NCBI GenBank assembly: GCA_002307055.1
Contig: DBTM01000079.1
Span: 1-49,062, forward strand
Length of the DNA: 49,062 nt
Source: Clostridiales bacterium UBA1316
GTDB taxonomy: Bacteria; Bacillota; Clostridia; Oscillospirales; Oscillospiraceae
Reading direction: 5' to 3'
Shown here: piece by piece, positions 31,609 through 40,488 of the stretch
Layout: each line of letters begins with the position of its first letter
Position numbering within the stretch: the first letter of the stretch is position 1
Position numbers and translations under genes: made by a program
Notes under the pieces: model-generated
What the model saw: only the letters and a program-made list of their open reading frames with translations
What the model was told of the DNA's origin: nothing
The model's database searches: none

Positions 31609-33138
31609 ATGTACAGCGATGAAGAAAATAAGAGCGGTGCCGACTTAAATGACACAGCTCCATCGTCAGAGAATTTTGACAAAACACCGGACAATCCGGA
31701 AAATACGCGTTCGGACGAACCCCGGCAACCCGAAACGGAACCAAAAGCAAACCCCATTCCCTATTATGAGCCCTGGCAGCAGCCGGTCTATAGCCAAACG
31801 CAGGAACCATTCGCACCGGAACTCCGCGGTGAGACGTATAACACGTATCAGCAAAATCCGCCTTCTGAGCCGCAGCCCGGGAAAAAGAAGAAGCCGGCGT
31901 TAAGCGGTCTGGCAAAAGCCGTATGCCTTATTTTAGTCTGCGCAATTGTCAGCGGAGGCGCAACCTTCGGCGTCATGCAGGTCAAGCTGAACGAGCTTAA
32001 AAATGATAATCGTTCGATAGCGGGCGGTAATACTGAAAATCAGGGTAATACATCTGCGGTAACGGATAGTTCGGCAAGCCCCTCATCGTCGGGCAGCGGA
32101 TCAAACGGTGCGACAAATCTGACGTCAACAGGAACGGAAATGTCCGCAGAGGATATTTACGCGATGGCGGTCAATCAGGTTGTGGGCGTCAATTCCGAGG
32201 AAAAGACAAACATATTTGGAGCGGAAACACCTTCAGCCGTTTCCGGGTCCGGGTTCATTATTTCATCAGACGGCTATATTGTAACCAATTATCATGTGAT
32301 TGCCTACGCTGTCGAGCAGGGCTTTTCGTTAACGGTTATGATGCACAACGGAAAATCCTTCCCGGCGAAGGTTATCGGTTATGAGCAGGATAACGATTTA
32401 GCTGTCATAAAGATCGACGCCACAGGCCTTAGTACCGTTACCATGGGAAACAATGACACGATGAAGGTCGGTGATAAAATATACGCCGTCGGAAATCCGC
32501 TCGGCGAACTCGATTATACCATGACAAACGGTATTGTCAGCGCGCTTGACAGAGTCATACAGGTGGAAGACACAACAAGCATCAACATGTTCCAAATTGA
32601 CGCTGCCGTCAATGCCGGGAACTCAGGCGGACCGGTTTACAACTCAAAAGGCCAGGTTATCGGAATCGTATCGGCTAAATATGCCAGCACTGGTGTTGAA
32701 GGTCTTGGCTTTGCCATCCCAATTAACGACGCCAAAGACATTGTCAATCAGCTGATGACGACCGGACACGTCTCCGGGAAACCGTCAATGGGCATTTCCG
32801 TCAAGACAGTGACAAAGCAGGAAGCTGATTTTTACAAGCTTGCCGAGGGTGCGGCTGTCGCCTCGGTAACGTCTGGCTCGTGTGCAGATAAAGCCGGCCT
32901 CAAAGTCGGCGATATCATCACAAAGCTCGGAGATACCGTTGTGACAAGCGCCGATACGCTCAAGCAAGCGAAAAAGAGTTTTAAGGCGGGAGATACGACG
33001 ACGGTCGTCATCAATAGATCCGGCCAGGAGCTTTCGCTAAAAATCACGTTTGACGAGGAAGGCGTTACCTCGACCTCCAGCCAAACCTCGCAGCAGCCCA
33101 GCATCACACAACCCAGCTTTCAGGGAAGCGCCAATTGA
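31609..33138 (+). CDS. htrA: HtrA/DegP-type membrane-anchored serine protease
   Basis: A 509-residue S1C protease handling misfolded proteins at the cell surface. Order: a hydrophilic Pro/Gln/Glu-rich cytoplasmic N-terminus (about 1-100), one membrane anchor (about 101-122), a Ser/Gly/Asn linker, the trypsin-like domain with catalytic His229 (VTNYHVIAYA), Asp263 (DNDLAVIKID) and Ser339 (AGNSGGPVY), and one PDZ domain (about 400-480), ending in a Ser/Gln/Thr tail. AGGAGG is 7 bases upstream of the ATG. It is monocistronic, divergent from thrS, with a terminator downstream. Confidence 0.94.
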   Translation: MYSDEENKSGADLNDTAPSSENFDKTPDNPENTRSDEPRQPETEPKANPIPYYEPWQQPVYSQTQEPFAPELRGETYNTYQQNPPSEPQPGKKKKPALSGLAKAVCLILVCAIVSGGATFGVMQVKLNELKNDNRSIAGGNTENQGNTSAVTDSSASPSSSGSGSNGATNLTSTGTEMSAEDIYAMAVNQVVGVNSEEKTNIFGAETPSAVSGSGFIISSDGYIVTNYHVIAYAVEQGFSLTVMMHNGKSFPAKVIGYEQDNDLAVIKIDATGLSTVTMGNNDTMKVGDKIYAVGNPLGELDYTMTNGIVSALDRVIQVEDTTSINMFQIDAAVNAGNSGGPVYNSKGQVIGIVSAKYASTGVEGLGFAIPINDAKDIVNQLMTTGHVSGKPSMGISVKTVTKQEADFYKLAEGAAVASVTSGSCADKAGLKVGDIITKLGDTVVTSADTLKQAKKSFKAGDTTTVVINRSGQELSLKITFDEEGVTSTSSQTSQQPSITQPSFQGSAN

Positions 33139-33197
33139 CAAGCCGTGATACAGTACCCGCATTATAAATGCCGGTAAAAATACCGGTTGTATATAAA

Positions 33198-33231
33198 GCT
33201 CCCCGCCGCCGGTTAACAGGCAGCGGGGAGC
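33198..33231. terminator. Bidirectional terminator between htrA and the thiolase gene
   Basis: GCTCCCCGC (33198-33206) pairs with GCGGGGAGC (33223-33231) between two convergent genes. T-rich sequence follows on both sides, though short. A smaller hairpin CCGGTA-AAAA-TACCGG precedes it at 33171-33186. Confidence 0.65.
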
Positions 33232-33253
33232 ACTATTTTGTCAGATAACTATT

Positions 33254-34432
33254 TTATACTTTTTCCCATATGGTCGCAACGCCCATACCGCCGCCGATGC
33301 AGAGGGTGGCGAGGCCGAGCTTGCAGTCGTCGCGCTTTTGAAGCTCATGGATCAGGGTGGTGATAATACGCGCGCCGGATGCGCCGACTGGATGGCCGAG
33401 AGAGAGCGCGCCGCCGTTGACATTTACCTTGCTCATATCAAAGCCGAGGTCACGGGCTACGGCGATGGACTGCGCCGCAAAGGCTTCGTTGGCTTCGATG
33501 AGATCGATATCGTCAATTTTCAAATTGGCCTTTTTCAATGCCGCTTTTGACGCGGGTACCGGGCCGACACCCATAATTTTTGGGTCGACGCCGCCCTGCC
33601 CCCAGGAGATGAGCTTGGCTATGGGCTTGAGGCCGTGCTTCTTCACCGCATCACCGGAGGCAAGGATGATGGCGGCCGCGCCGTCGTTAATACCTGAAGC
33701 GTTGCCGGCTGTGACACGCCCGTCTTTTTTAAACGCGGTGCCGAGCTTGGCGAGGGCTTCTGCCGATGTTGCGCGCGGGAACTCATCGACTTTAAAATCG
33801 ACGATTTCCTTTTTGACTTTGACCGGAACAGGGACAATTTCATCGTCGAATCTGCCGGTTGCCTGCGCTTTGGCGGTTTTATTCTGAGAGGAAAGGGCAA
33901 ACGCATCGAGATCTTCGCGCGTGATACCCCATTGGTCGCATATATTTTCGGCGGTAATACCCATATGATAGTTGTTATAAGCGTCCCACAGGCCATCGTT
34001 GACCATTGTGTCAATCATGGTCGTGTTGTTCATGCGCGCACCGTAACGGGCAGTCGGAACAGCATAGGGTGCGGCGGACATGTTTTCCGTACCGCCGGCG
34101 AGGATGATTTCGGCGTCACCAGAGGCAATCGCACGTGCAGCTTCAATAACGCTTTTCATACCGGAACCGCAGACCATTCCAACCGTATAGGCGGGAACTT
34201 CATAGGGGATACCGGCACCGATGGCGACTTGCCTTGCGACATTCTGCCCGAGACCGGCTGTCAGACAGCAGCCAAACATCACTTCGTCGAGTTTGTCGGG
34301 AGCAAGGCCTGCGCGCTCTAAAGCACTCTTGGCAACGATGGAACCAAGCTGCGGTGCGGGGGTATCCTTAAGACTGCCGCCAAAACTGCCGACGGCTGTT
34401 CTGCAGCAGCTTACCAGATAAATATCTTTCAT
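33254..34432 (-). CDS. thlA: Acetyl-CoA acetyltransferase (thiolase)
   Basis: Condenses two acetyl-CoA to acetoacetyl-CoA or cleaves it, at 392 residues the standard length of biosynthetic thiolases. Catalytic Cys88 is in VGMVCGSGMKS; His at about 347 in ALSLGHPVGASGARI; the second Cys at about 378 in LCIGGGMG. NEAFAAQ is the oxyanion-site block. The ATG at 34432 has AGGAGG 6 bases upstream. It stands alone rather than with the crotonase/Bcd butyrate cluster. It could feed butyrate formation or recover acetyl-CoA from acetoacetyl units of ring degradation; which one cannot be told. Confidence 0.95.
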   Translation of the reverse strand: MKDIYLVSCCRTAVGSFGGSLKDTPAPQLGSIVAKSALERAGLAPDKLDEVMFGCCLTAGLGQNVARQVAIGAGIPYEVPAYTVGMVCGSGMKSVIEAARAIASGDAEIILAGGTENMSAAPYAVPTARYGARMNNTTMIDTMVNDGLWDAYNNYHMGITAENICDQWGITREDLDAFALSSQNKTAKAQATGRFDDEIVPVPVKVKKEIVDFKVDEFPRATSAEALAKLGTAFKKDGRVTAGNASGINDGAAAIILASGDAVKKHGLKPIAKLISWGQGGVDPKIMGVGPVPASKAALKKANLKIDDIDLIEANEAFAAQSIAVARDLGFDMSKVNVNGGALSLGHPVGASGARIITTLIHELQKRDDCKLGLATLCIGGGMGVATIWEKV

Positions 34433-34626
34433 ATTTTTCCTCCTAACCCGATTTACGGGAAAATAGTATGGTGTTCGCAACGGTTTTAACTATATATCAG
34501 TGTTCGGTAAAAGTCAACCCGAGGCGCTCAATGCACCAAACAAAAAACCAAACTATACAGAAATACCTGTTTTGCGGAAACGAAAATTATGCTACAATTG
34601 AAATTGGCGTTAAGGAGGGACATGAA

Positions 34627-35220
34627 ATGAGCACAGCGGTTATACTTGCCGGCGGTGAAAGCAAGCGCATGAAACGCGACAAGATGGAACTCCGGTTTAA
34701 AGCGGAATCGTTTCTAGAAGCGGCTGTTAAGAAATTTTCTCAATACTTTGATGAGGTATATATCAGCCTTGCCGATGTGCAAAAATATCCGGATATCAAG
34801 GCAAAACGCTTGGCTGACGAGTACAGGGGCTGCGGGCCGCTTTCGGGGCTGCATGCTGCGCTCAAGAATACACAGGACGAAGGCATTTTTCTTGTTGCGG
34901 CGGATTTGCCTTTTGCGGATCCCGAAGCCGCAAAACGCATCATTGTGCTCGCCGGATCGAGTGATATCAGCATTCTGGCGGACAATGAAACGCGGTATGA
35001 GCCGCTCTTTGGATATTATAAAAAAACCGTCCTGCCTTACGCGGAGGATGCGCTGCAAACCGGAAATTATAAAATTGCCGCGCTTTTTGATAAGGTCAGC
35101 CTGCGTATGGTGTCAAAGGCGGAGCTCGGCAGCCTATGGAATGAAAAGCTGCTGCTGAACATTAACTACCCGGAGGACTATGAGCGATTATTGAGCGGGA
35201 ATGACAGCGAAAAGTATTGA
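34627..35220 (+). CDS. mobA: MobA-like molybdenum cofactor guanylyltransferase
   Basis: A 197-residue NTP-transferase-fold protein. The nucleotide loop VILAGGESKRMKRDKMELRF (about residues 5-24) matches the LAGGxSxRMGxDK pattern of MobA, with Lys where Gly is usual. VAADLPFADP is the metal-binding acidic motif. MobA attaches GMP to molybdopterin to make the (bis)MGD cofactor. The ATG at 34627 has GGAGG 8 bases upstream; the frame is open further upstream but without a site. It is solitary. Bis-MGD is needed by the TthL-like enzymes about 8 kb downstream, which makes a functional link likely. Confidence 0.85.
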   Translation: MSTAVILAGGESKRMKRDKMELRFKAESFLEAAVKKFSQYFDEVYISLADVQKYPDIKAKRLADEYRGCGPLSGLHAALKNTQDEGIFLVAADLPFADPEAAKRIIVLAGSSDISILADNETRYEPLFGYYKKTVLPYAEDALQTGNYKIAALFDKVSLRMVSKAELGSLWNEKLLLNINYPEDYERLLSGNDSEKY

Positions 35221-35362
35221 AATCCATGAAAATGCTGACTAATTTGAAGGGTAAATGCGGCCTGGATACTGATTTAGATACAAACTTCGTAACCACACAC
35301 TTTTTACAGGGAACTTTTTAGTTTCGCAGATATACCGCATAGAGCTTGGCAAAGAAATGACA

Positions 35363-37267
35363 TTATGTTCGGCTGAGAGTTGAAACCTTGTGATTCTCCA
35401 ATCTCTTAAACTTGACATGGACCTTAAACAAATCACCGTCAACAAATAGATCAAAGCTGCCCATTTGGAGCTCCGTCAGGCTTTTGGCTATGGATAGTCC
35501 CAGCCCGCTGCCTTCGGTCGTGCGGGCGTTGTCTCCCCGCATGAACCGTTCCAGAAGCTCATCTGCGGTGATATTGAGAGGGACTCGGGAAATGTTTTTT
35601 AATGTAATGATTACTGCGCCTCCGATGTTTTCAATATCAAAATATACTCTTGTATTCGGCAGAGAATACTTGCAGATATTGTCTAAAAGGTTGTCGAACA
35701 CTCTCCACATCAGCCTGCCATCAGCCATAATTGCGGTCTCGTCCTGTGGGGTATGAACCACAACCTCCAGCTGTCCCGCTGCGAAATGCTCTGCGTACTC
35801 GCCGACCGATTGATTCAGAAACTCGACGACATCCATACGCCCGCATTTTACGGATATATTTCCGGTTGATGCTTTCGAAGCCTCCACCAGGTCTTCGGTA
35901 AGCTTTTTTAGCTTGGCCGATTGCCTGTCAAGCACATCAATATATTTCAGAGCATTCTCATTTTTAATGCTCTCCCTTTTCAGAAGATCAACATAGCTGA
36001 CAATCGAGGTCAGAGGCGTTTTGATATCGTGCGAAACGTTGGTGATAAGCTCGGTTTTCAAGCGTTCGCTTTTGAGGCGCTCCTCAACCGCCTTCGACAT
36101 CCCGAGCCTAATATTATTCAAAGTCTCGGCGTGCTTTTTGATATCCCAAAACAGCTTTTCTGCATCGATTTTGCAGGAATAATCTCCAGCTGCGATTTTT
36201 TCTCCGCCCAACTTCAACCTGTTTAATTGGAGTACAATAAAGCACAGTCCGGATAACACAGCCATATTAAACAAAAACCCGAGCAGGAGTATTTCCGCAC
36301 CGCTATGCATAAGGAGTATGACGAGAAAACCGTTGATCAGGATATAAGACGCAAAAATCAAAATCGTTTTCAGCAGAAGAGGCAGGTTTAAAAGCAGGCA
36401 GATGATACCTTTCAAAACTATATAAATAACCGTGTTATGCCACCATTTGCCGGCCTTTACCCGCGCCGAAAAGGTCATGCAGAGCGTGATTGATAAAAAA
36501 GACAGAATGACCGCCAGCGTACAAGTAATAATCGCAACTACAATTCCGTCCGCTCGGTTCCATATGTTGCTGCAAATGAAAAAGGAGCAAATTCCCGCGA
36601 CGGAAATACCAAACGCGTATAAATCAAACGGTATTCTGTCGGCCGCGTTCAGAACGATGCCTTCTCTTCCCTTCCTGTGACCGGCCGAATACATCAGAAA
36701 AGCGAAAAGCAGAACGGAAAGGATCGCGGACAAAACCGTGATGGCGATTGTTGAATAGCGCATGGAATAAAGCGTGAGAGAGAGCTGATACGGTGCGTAA
36801 TAATCATCCTTCGCGGTAATCGGATCTTTTACATAGGCATTCACAATATACGCTTTGCCATACTGCGTTCCATCCGGGTCAATATTGTACGTCTTCTGCG
36901 TACCGAAATCCTGTTCCGCATAATTGGTGAGGATTACCTTTCCGCTTTCATCCGTAACGGTAAAGAAAAAGTTGGTGTTTTCCTTTGCAAACTCCGTCTG
37001 ATACTGTTTCAGGTTGAAAGAATCCTCCGCGGACGGATTCTGCTTCAGGGACAAGGACAAATAATCATAAAAAACGGCAGCTGAATAGCTATAGGTAATA
37101 CTGCTGCACTTGCGGGAACTGAAGAAGGAGTATGTGCCCGAATAGTATCCTTCATCCGCCACATAAAGGATGCTGACAATGCCGCCAAGCGCGGCGGCAA
37201 GAAACAACAAAAAAAGTAAGAACGCCGCTATTTTCGCGGCTATGCTGGATTGCAGATTTCTCATCAT
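35363..37267 (-). CDS. Sensor histidine kinase with polytopic membrane region
   Basis: A 634-residue kinase. An N-terminal helix (about 10-35), an extracellular sensor domain of about 130 residues, then five or six further membrane segments (about 170-350). After these come a short HAMP-like linker, the HisKA dimerisation helix with phosphoacceptor His in NVSHDIKTPLTSIVSYVDLL, and an HATPase_c domain with N-box (FDNLLDNICKYS), a degenerate G1 box and G2 (TEGSGLGLSIA). It overlaps the response regulator by four bases at ATGA, so translation is coupled. The kinase core resembles the VanS-like kinases of Clostridia; the seven-helix-like sensor part is unusual. The signal is unknown. Confidence 0.88.
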   Translation of the reverse strand: MMRNLQSSIAAKIAAFLLFLLFLAAALGGIVSILYVADEGYYSGTYSFFSSRKCSSITYSYSAAVFYDYLSLSLKQNPSAEDSFNLKQYQTEFAKENTNFFFTVTDESGKVILTNYAEQDFGTQKTYNIDPDGTQYGKAYIVNAYVKDPITAKDDYYAPYQLSLTLYSMRYSTIAITVLSAILSVLLFAFLMYSAGHRKGREGIVLNAADRIPFDLYAFGISVAGICSFFICSNIWNRADGIVVAIITCTLAVILSFLSITLCMTFSARVKAGKWWHNTVIYIVLKGIICLLLNLPLLLKTILIFASYILINGFLVILLMHSGAEILLLGFLFNMAVLSGLCFIVLQLNRLKLGGEKIAAGDYSCKIDAEKLFWDIKKHAETLNNIRLGMSKAVEERLKSERLKTELITNVSHDIKTPLTSIVSYVDLLKRESIKNENALKYIDVLDRQSAKLKKLTEDLVEASKASTGNISVKCGRMDVVEFLNQSVGEYAEHFAAGQLEVVVHTPQDETAIMADGRLMWRVFDNLLDNICKYSLPNTRVYFDIENIGGAVIITLKNISRVPLNITADELLERFMRGDNARTTEGSGLGLSIAKSLTELQMGSFDLFVDGDLFKVHVKFKRLENHKVSTLSRT

Positions 37268-37959
37268 CTTCCACTCCGTTCGATTTTATATCCTTGTCCC
37301 CAGGCCACTTTCAGATATCTGGGCTCGGCGGGATTGACCTCCAGCTTTTCGCGAAGATGACGGATATGTACTGCGACGGTGCTTTCGGCTTTGTACGCAT
37401 TGTCGTTCCAGACGCGCTTATAAATTTCTGCGGAGGAAAATACCTTGCCCGGATTTTCCATCAAGAGCTTCAGAATATCGTATTCCGTAGGTGTGAGCGA
37501 AACCGGGCTGCCGTCCAGCGCTACGGCTTTTTCGCGGTCGTCAAGCTCAATACCGCCAATCAACAGCTTACTTTCGCTCTTGGCTATTCCGCCCAGATTT
37601 GTATACCGCCGAAGCAGCGCCTTCACACGAGCCAGCATCTCCACGGGATTAAACGGCTTCGTGATATAGTCGTCCGCGCCGATGTTCAGCCCCAGAACCT
37701 TGTCGGTGTCCTCGCTTTTTGCAGTCAGGAGGATAACTGGGATATTGTAATCCTTCCTGAGCCGGACCGTCGCAGAAATGCCGTCAAGCTCCGGCATCAT
37801 GATGTCCATGAGAATCAGATGGATCTCCATACTGCCGATGATGCTCAGGGCCTCTTTGCCGTTAGAAGCTTCAAACGTCTGATATCCTTCAGCGGACAGA
37901 TAAATTTTCAGGGCGGAGACGATATCCCTGTCGTCATCGCAGATTAGTATATTGTACAT
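37264..37959 (-). CDS. OmpR/VanR-like response regulator
   Basis: A 231-residue two-domain regulator. The receiver domain has acidic residues DDD at 8-10, phosphorylated Asp52 (ILMDIMMPE), Thr79 (LLTAK) and Lys101 (DDYITKPFNP). The C-terminal winged helix runs about 130-228 (LTPTEYDILKLLMENPGKVF, TVAVHIRHLREKLE). It is the first gene of the two-gene operon, with AGGTGATG-type site before the ATG. A promoter and a pair of direct TTTAAG repeats lie upstream, suggesting autoregulation. Closest in style to clostridial VanR-like regulators; vancomycin resistance genes are absent. Confidence 0.93.
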   Translation of the reverse strand: MYNILICDDDRDIVSALKIYLSAEGYQTFEASNGKEALSIIGSMEIHLILMDIMMPELDGISATVRLRKDYNIPVILLTAKSEDTDKVLGLNIGADDYITKPFNPVEMLARVKALLRRYTNLGGIAKSESKLLIGGIELDDREKAVALDGSPVSLTPTEYDILKLLMENPGKVFSSAEIYKRVWNDNAYKAESTVAVHIRHLREKLEVNPAEPRYLKVAWGQGYKIERSGR

Positions 37960-37978
37960 TTCATCACCTTCCGTTCAC

Positions 37979-38035
37979 ATTGTACCGGAGGAACCATTAA
38001 AAACCAAGTGGCTAAATCTTTAAGGTTTATTTAAG
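37979..38035 (-). promoter_or_regulatory. Promoter and direct-repeat operator of the two-component operon
   Basis: On the minus strand TTGGTT (38002-38007) and TACAAT (37979-37984) have a 17-base spacer. Immediately upstream two CTTAAA half-sites (38019-38024 and 38030-38035) are spaced by 11 bases, the helical period expected for OmpR-type dimers. Confidence 0.55.
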
Positions 38036-38051
38036 ATATCAGCAAACAGAA

Positions 38052-38141
38052 TGTTTCAGCTATTGAAACATATCGCTATTTTTGTAAAGCGATATATCCA
38101 AAACACGACGGACACACTTGAACTTTTATGTCCGCCGTGTT
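38052..38141 (+). repeat. Three consecutive inverted repeats upstream of the cupin gene
   Basis: TGTTTCA/TGAAACA (38052-38070), ATATCGCT/AGCGATAT (38070-38095) and a 13-base pair with one mismatch around CGGACA/TGTCCG (38102-38114 with 38129-38141). They lie between the two-component promoter and the cupin gene. They may be regulator sites or leader structure; function unknown. Confidence 0.4.
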
Positions 38142-38231
38142 ACAATGCGGCTTGAGATATCAGTTTTTATATGTGTTTATGTAATGCTGACAGCCGTATA
38201 TCGGCTGAATGAACGAAAGGGATTGATTTTC

Positions 38232-38597
38232 ATGAGTTACAAGATCACCAGGAAAAATGAGGCCTATACTTATGAGGCGCCGGGTCATTTTGATGTCCGT
38301 ACAACACGCCTTCACGACCCCAAGGATGTCAACAGCGGCGGTATTACGATGGGGTTATCCCACTTTTTGCCCGGCGGCGGCATTAACTACGGCTCAAATG
38401 CCAAGGAGTCGATCTATTACGTTTTAGAAGGCCAGATGTATATAGAGAGCGAAGTCGGCACTCCGGATGAAATAAAAACAACACTTTATGCGGGTGACTC
38501 CTATCACTGCGGCCCGAATACGAAAAAATCGGCGCTTAATACAGGCTCCGTTTCCAGCCAGATGCTGGTTGCGCTGATTACGCCGCCGCAGGAATAA
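38232..38597 (+). CDS. Cupin-domain protein
   Basis: A 121-residue single-domain cupin. The beta-barrel pattern is visible: LSHFLPGGGINYGSNAKESI for motif 1 and the GDSYHCGPNTKKSALN region for motif 2; YYVLEGQMYIESEVG is the usual connecting strand. Motif 1 lacks the second His of the classical HxH pair (it reads GGGINYG), so metal binding may be reduced or altered. The ATG at 38232 has AAAGGG 10 bases upstream; the frame is open upstream but lacks a site. It is monocistronic with a terminator following. Cupins of this type act as isomerases, dioxygenases or sensors; no specific role can be given. Confidence 0.78.
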   Translation: MSYKITRKNEAYTYEAPGHFDVRTTRLHDPKDVNSGGITMGLSHFLPGGGINYGSNAKESIYYVLEGQMYIESEVGTPDEIKTTLYAGDSYHCGPNTKKSALNTGSVSSQMLVALITPPQE

Positions 38598-38631
38598 TCC
38601 AACCGTAGAAATTGCCGTTACTTCAATGATT

Positions 38632-38668
38632 AAGAACCGAAATCCGTGATGGACTTCGGTTCTTTTTT
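38632..38668 (+). terminator. Terminator of the cupin gene
   Basis: AAGAACCGAA pairs with TTCGGTTCTT and is followed by a T-run. It ends only 14 bases before the start codon of the next gene, so that gene's promoter must overlap it or be elsewhere. Confidence 0.85.
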
Positions 38669-38681
38669 CGGAAAGGCTCCT

Positions 38682-40436
38682 ATGAAAAAATTTGTCAGAT
38701 CAGCGGTCGCTGCGGCCATACTGGCTGCCATCGTCCTGTCGTGCATGTCAGGCGCTTATGCGGTGAATGTCACCGATCTCGGCACCAGGCTTTACAGCCG
38801 CAATACAAACAATTCTTACAATGCCTTTCCGGGTTTAACCGTACGGGATACTGCCGACAGCTCCGCGGCAGCGGATTACACGGTCAGCGATTACCAGAGT
38901 CTTGTGAAGACCGTAGAGCATCAGTATATTCTGAGGAATCCGTCCTTTACGGTGCGGTACAACGCGAGCGCGGACGACTTGAAGGCGGCGGGCGATAAGG
39001 TATTAAACGACATCTTTACATATGATGACCCAGCCACAACCTCTGACCTTGATTACCTGGGCTGGAACATGGATGAGTGGGGATATAAGGGGTATATCTA
39101 TACGCTGGGCTCGGAAGCTTACGCTATATATACGTTCAGCCAAACGTACCGAACGACAGCGGCGCAGGAAGACTATGTGAACAATTCGGTCAGTGCCATT
39201 TTGCAAAAGCTGGATGTTGGCTCCGGCAGCAGTGCTTATGCGAAAATTAAAGCAGTCCAGAACTATATCCTGAAGAACGTCAGTTATGATTACTCACTCA
39301 CTAAGTTTACAGCATACGACGCACTGTCATCGGGGCTGGCTGTCTGCCAGGGCTACACGCTGCTGGCATATAAGATGCTCAGCGAGCTCGGCGTTCCGGT
39401 GAAATTCATCGGTGGAACGACGACACAAAGCACGGCTGGCCACGCCTGGAACATCGTAAAGATCGGACAGTACTGGTATAATTTAGACGTTACATGGGAT
39501 GATACGGTGAACCCGGAGATGTATTTTCTGAAAAGCAACGCCTCGTTCTCCGACCATATTAGAGACAGCGAATTCGCGACACCCGCATTTAACACCGCCT
39601 ATCCGATGGCGCCCGACGACTATAATCCCTCGAGCGGGATACAGGCTATCACCTTCGCGCAAAAAGATGCGTTTTGTAATGTGGGAGACTCTTTTATTAT
39701 AAACGCGGTGGTAGAGCCTTCCAACGCGGCGAATCAGGTGCTCACATGGACCTCCTCCGATCCAAACGTCGCCTCTGTGGATACTATGGGAAAGGTCACT
39801 GTCAACAATGCGGGCACTGCAATAATTACAGCCTCTGCCGCAGATGGCAGCGGGGCATCAGGTTCCTATACGGTAACGGCGGCAATTGCCGATGTGCCGA
39901 GCGGTTGGGCGAAGATAGGCGTTGACGCGCTCACTTTACGCGGCGTGATTCCAGCAGCTCTTCTGTCAGGTTATCAAATAAGCATTACCCGCGCGGAGTT
40001 CACGGCGCTGATCGTCAATGTCTACGAATACGTTAAAGGGCCATATAACCAGCAGATGACATCTCCATTTACCGATACTGCCGACAGCAATTATGTTGAG
40101 CAGATTTCAAAAGGCTACGAGCTCGGTATTGTCGATGGTACGAGCGCGTCGTCCTTCAGCCCGGACGGCACGCTGACGCGCGAGCAGTGCGCCAAAATCA
40201 TCAGCGCCGCCGTTTCAGCCATCAACGGCTCCCCCGTATCCTCAGCTGCGGCGCTGCTCTTCGGCGATACCGCGAGGATAGACAGTTGGGCGCTCGATTA
40301 TGTGCGTTACGCTTATGAAAACAGCCTGATGACCGGAACCGGCGTCAACTTCGAGCCGCTCGGCATCCTGACCCGCGAGCAGGCCATGCTCATCGCCGAG
40401 AGGATGATCGAGAAATACAATTGGCAGAAAACCTAA
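38682..40436 (+). CDS. Surface protein: transglutaminase-like, BIG2 and SLH domains
   Basis: A 584-residue secreted protein. A signal peptide (about 1-27, ending SGAYA) is followed by a transglutaminase/protease-like domain with catalytic Cys222 (GLAVCQGYTLL), His254 (AGHAWNIVK) and Asp269 (YNLDVTWDD). A bacterial Ig-like (BIG2) domain follows at about 330-405 (VLTWTSSDPNVASVD), then two or three SLH modules to the end (ITRAEFTALIVNVYEY, SPFTDT, GIVDGTSASSFSPDGTLTRE), which would anchor it to secondary wall polymers. The ATG at 38682 has AAAGG 5 bases upstream; the frame is open to 38646, inside the terminator. The intact triad suggests a peptidase or crosslinker at the cell surface. No sortase signal. 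Confidence 0.9.
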   Translation: MKKFVRSAVAAAILAAIVLSCMSGAYAVNVTDLGTRLYSRNTNNSYNAFPGLTVRDTADSSAAADYTVSDYQSLVKTVEHQYILRNPSFTVRYNASADDLKAAGDKVLNDIFTYDDPATTSDLDYLGWNMDEWGYKGYIYTLGSEAYAIYTFSQTYRTTAAQEDYVNNSVSAILQKLDVGSGSSAYAKIKAVQNYILKNVSYDYSLTKFTAYDALSSGLAVCQGYTLLAYKMLSELGVPVKFIGGTTTQSTAGHAWNIVKIGQYWYNLDVTWDDTVNPEMYFLKSNASFSDHIRDSEFATPAFNTAYPMAPDDYNPSSGIQAITFAQKDAFCNVGDSFIINAVVEPSNAANQVLTWTSSDPNVASVDTMGKVTVNNAGTAIITASAADGSGASGSYTVTAAIADVPSGWAKIGVDALTLRGVIPAALLSGYQISITRAEFTALIVNVYEYVKGPYNQQMTSPFTDTADSNYVEQISKGYELGIVDGTSASSFSPDGTLTREQCAKIISAAVSAINGSPVSSAAALLFGDTARIDSWALDYVRYAYENSLMTGTGVNFEPLGILTREQAMLIAERMIEKYNWQKT

Positions 40437-40443
40437 GGGCATG

Positions 40444-40483
40444 CTGGCGTGATACGCCAGAGGGGTGGATAATTCCGCCCCTC
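40444..40483. terminator. Double hairpin between convergent genes
   Basis: CTGGCG-TGATA-CGCCAG (40444-40460) is followed by GAGGGGTGGA/TCCGCCCCTC (40460-40483, one G-U pair). They lie between the SLH-protein gene and the convergent sigma-factor gene. T-runs are weak. Confidence 0.5.
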
Positions 40484-40488
40484 AAAGC

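Noticed and set aside
34468..34626. N-terminal extension of the MobA-like protein by 53 codons
   Set aside because: The extension has no ribosome site and no similarity, whereas the ATG at 34627 has GGAGG and starts directly at the nucleotide-binding strand.
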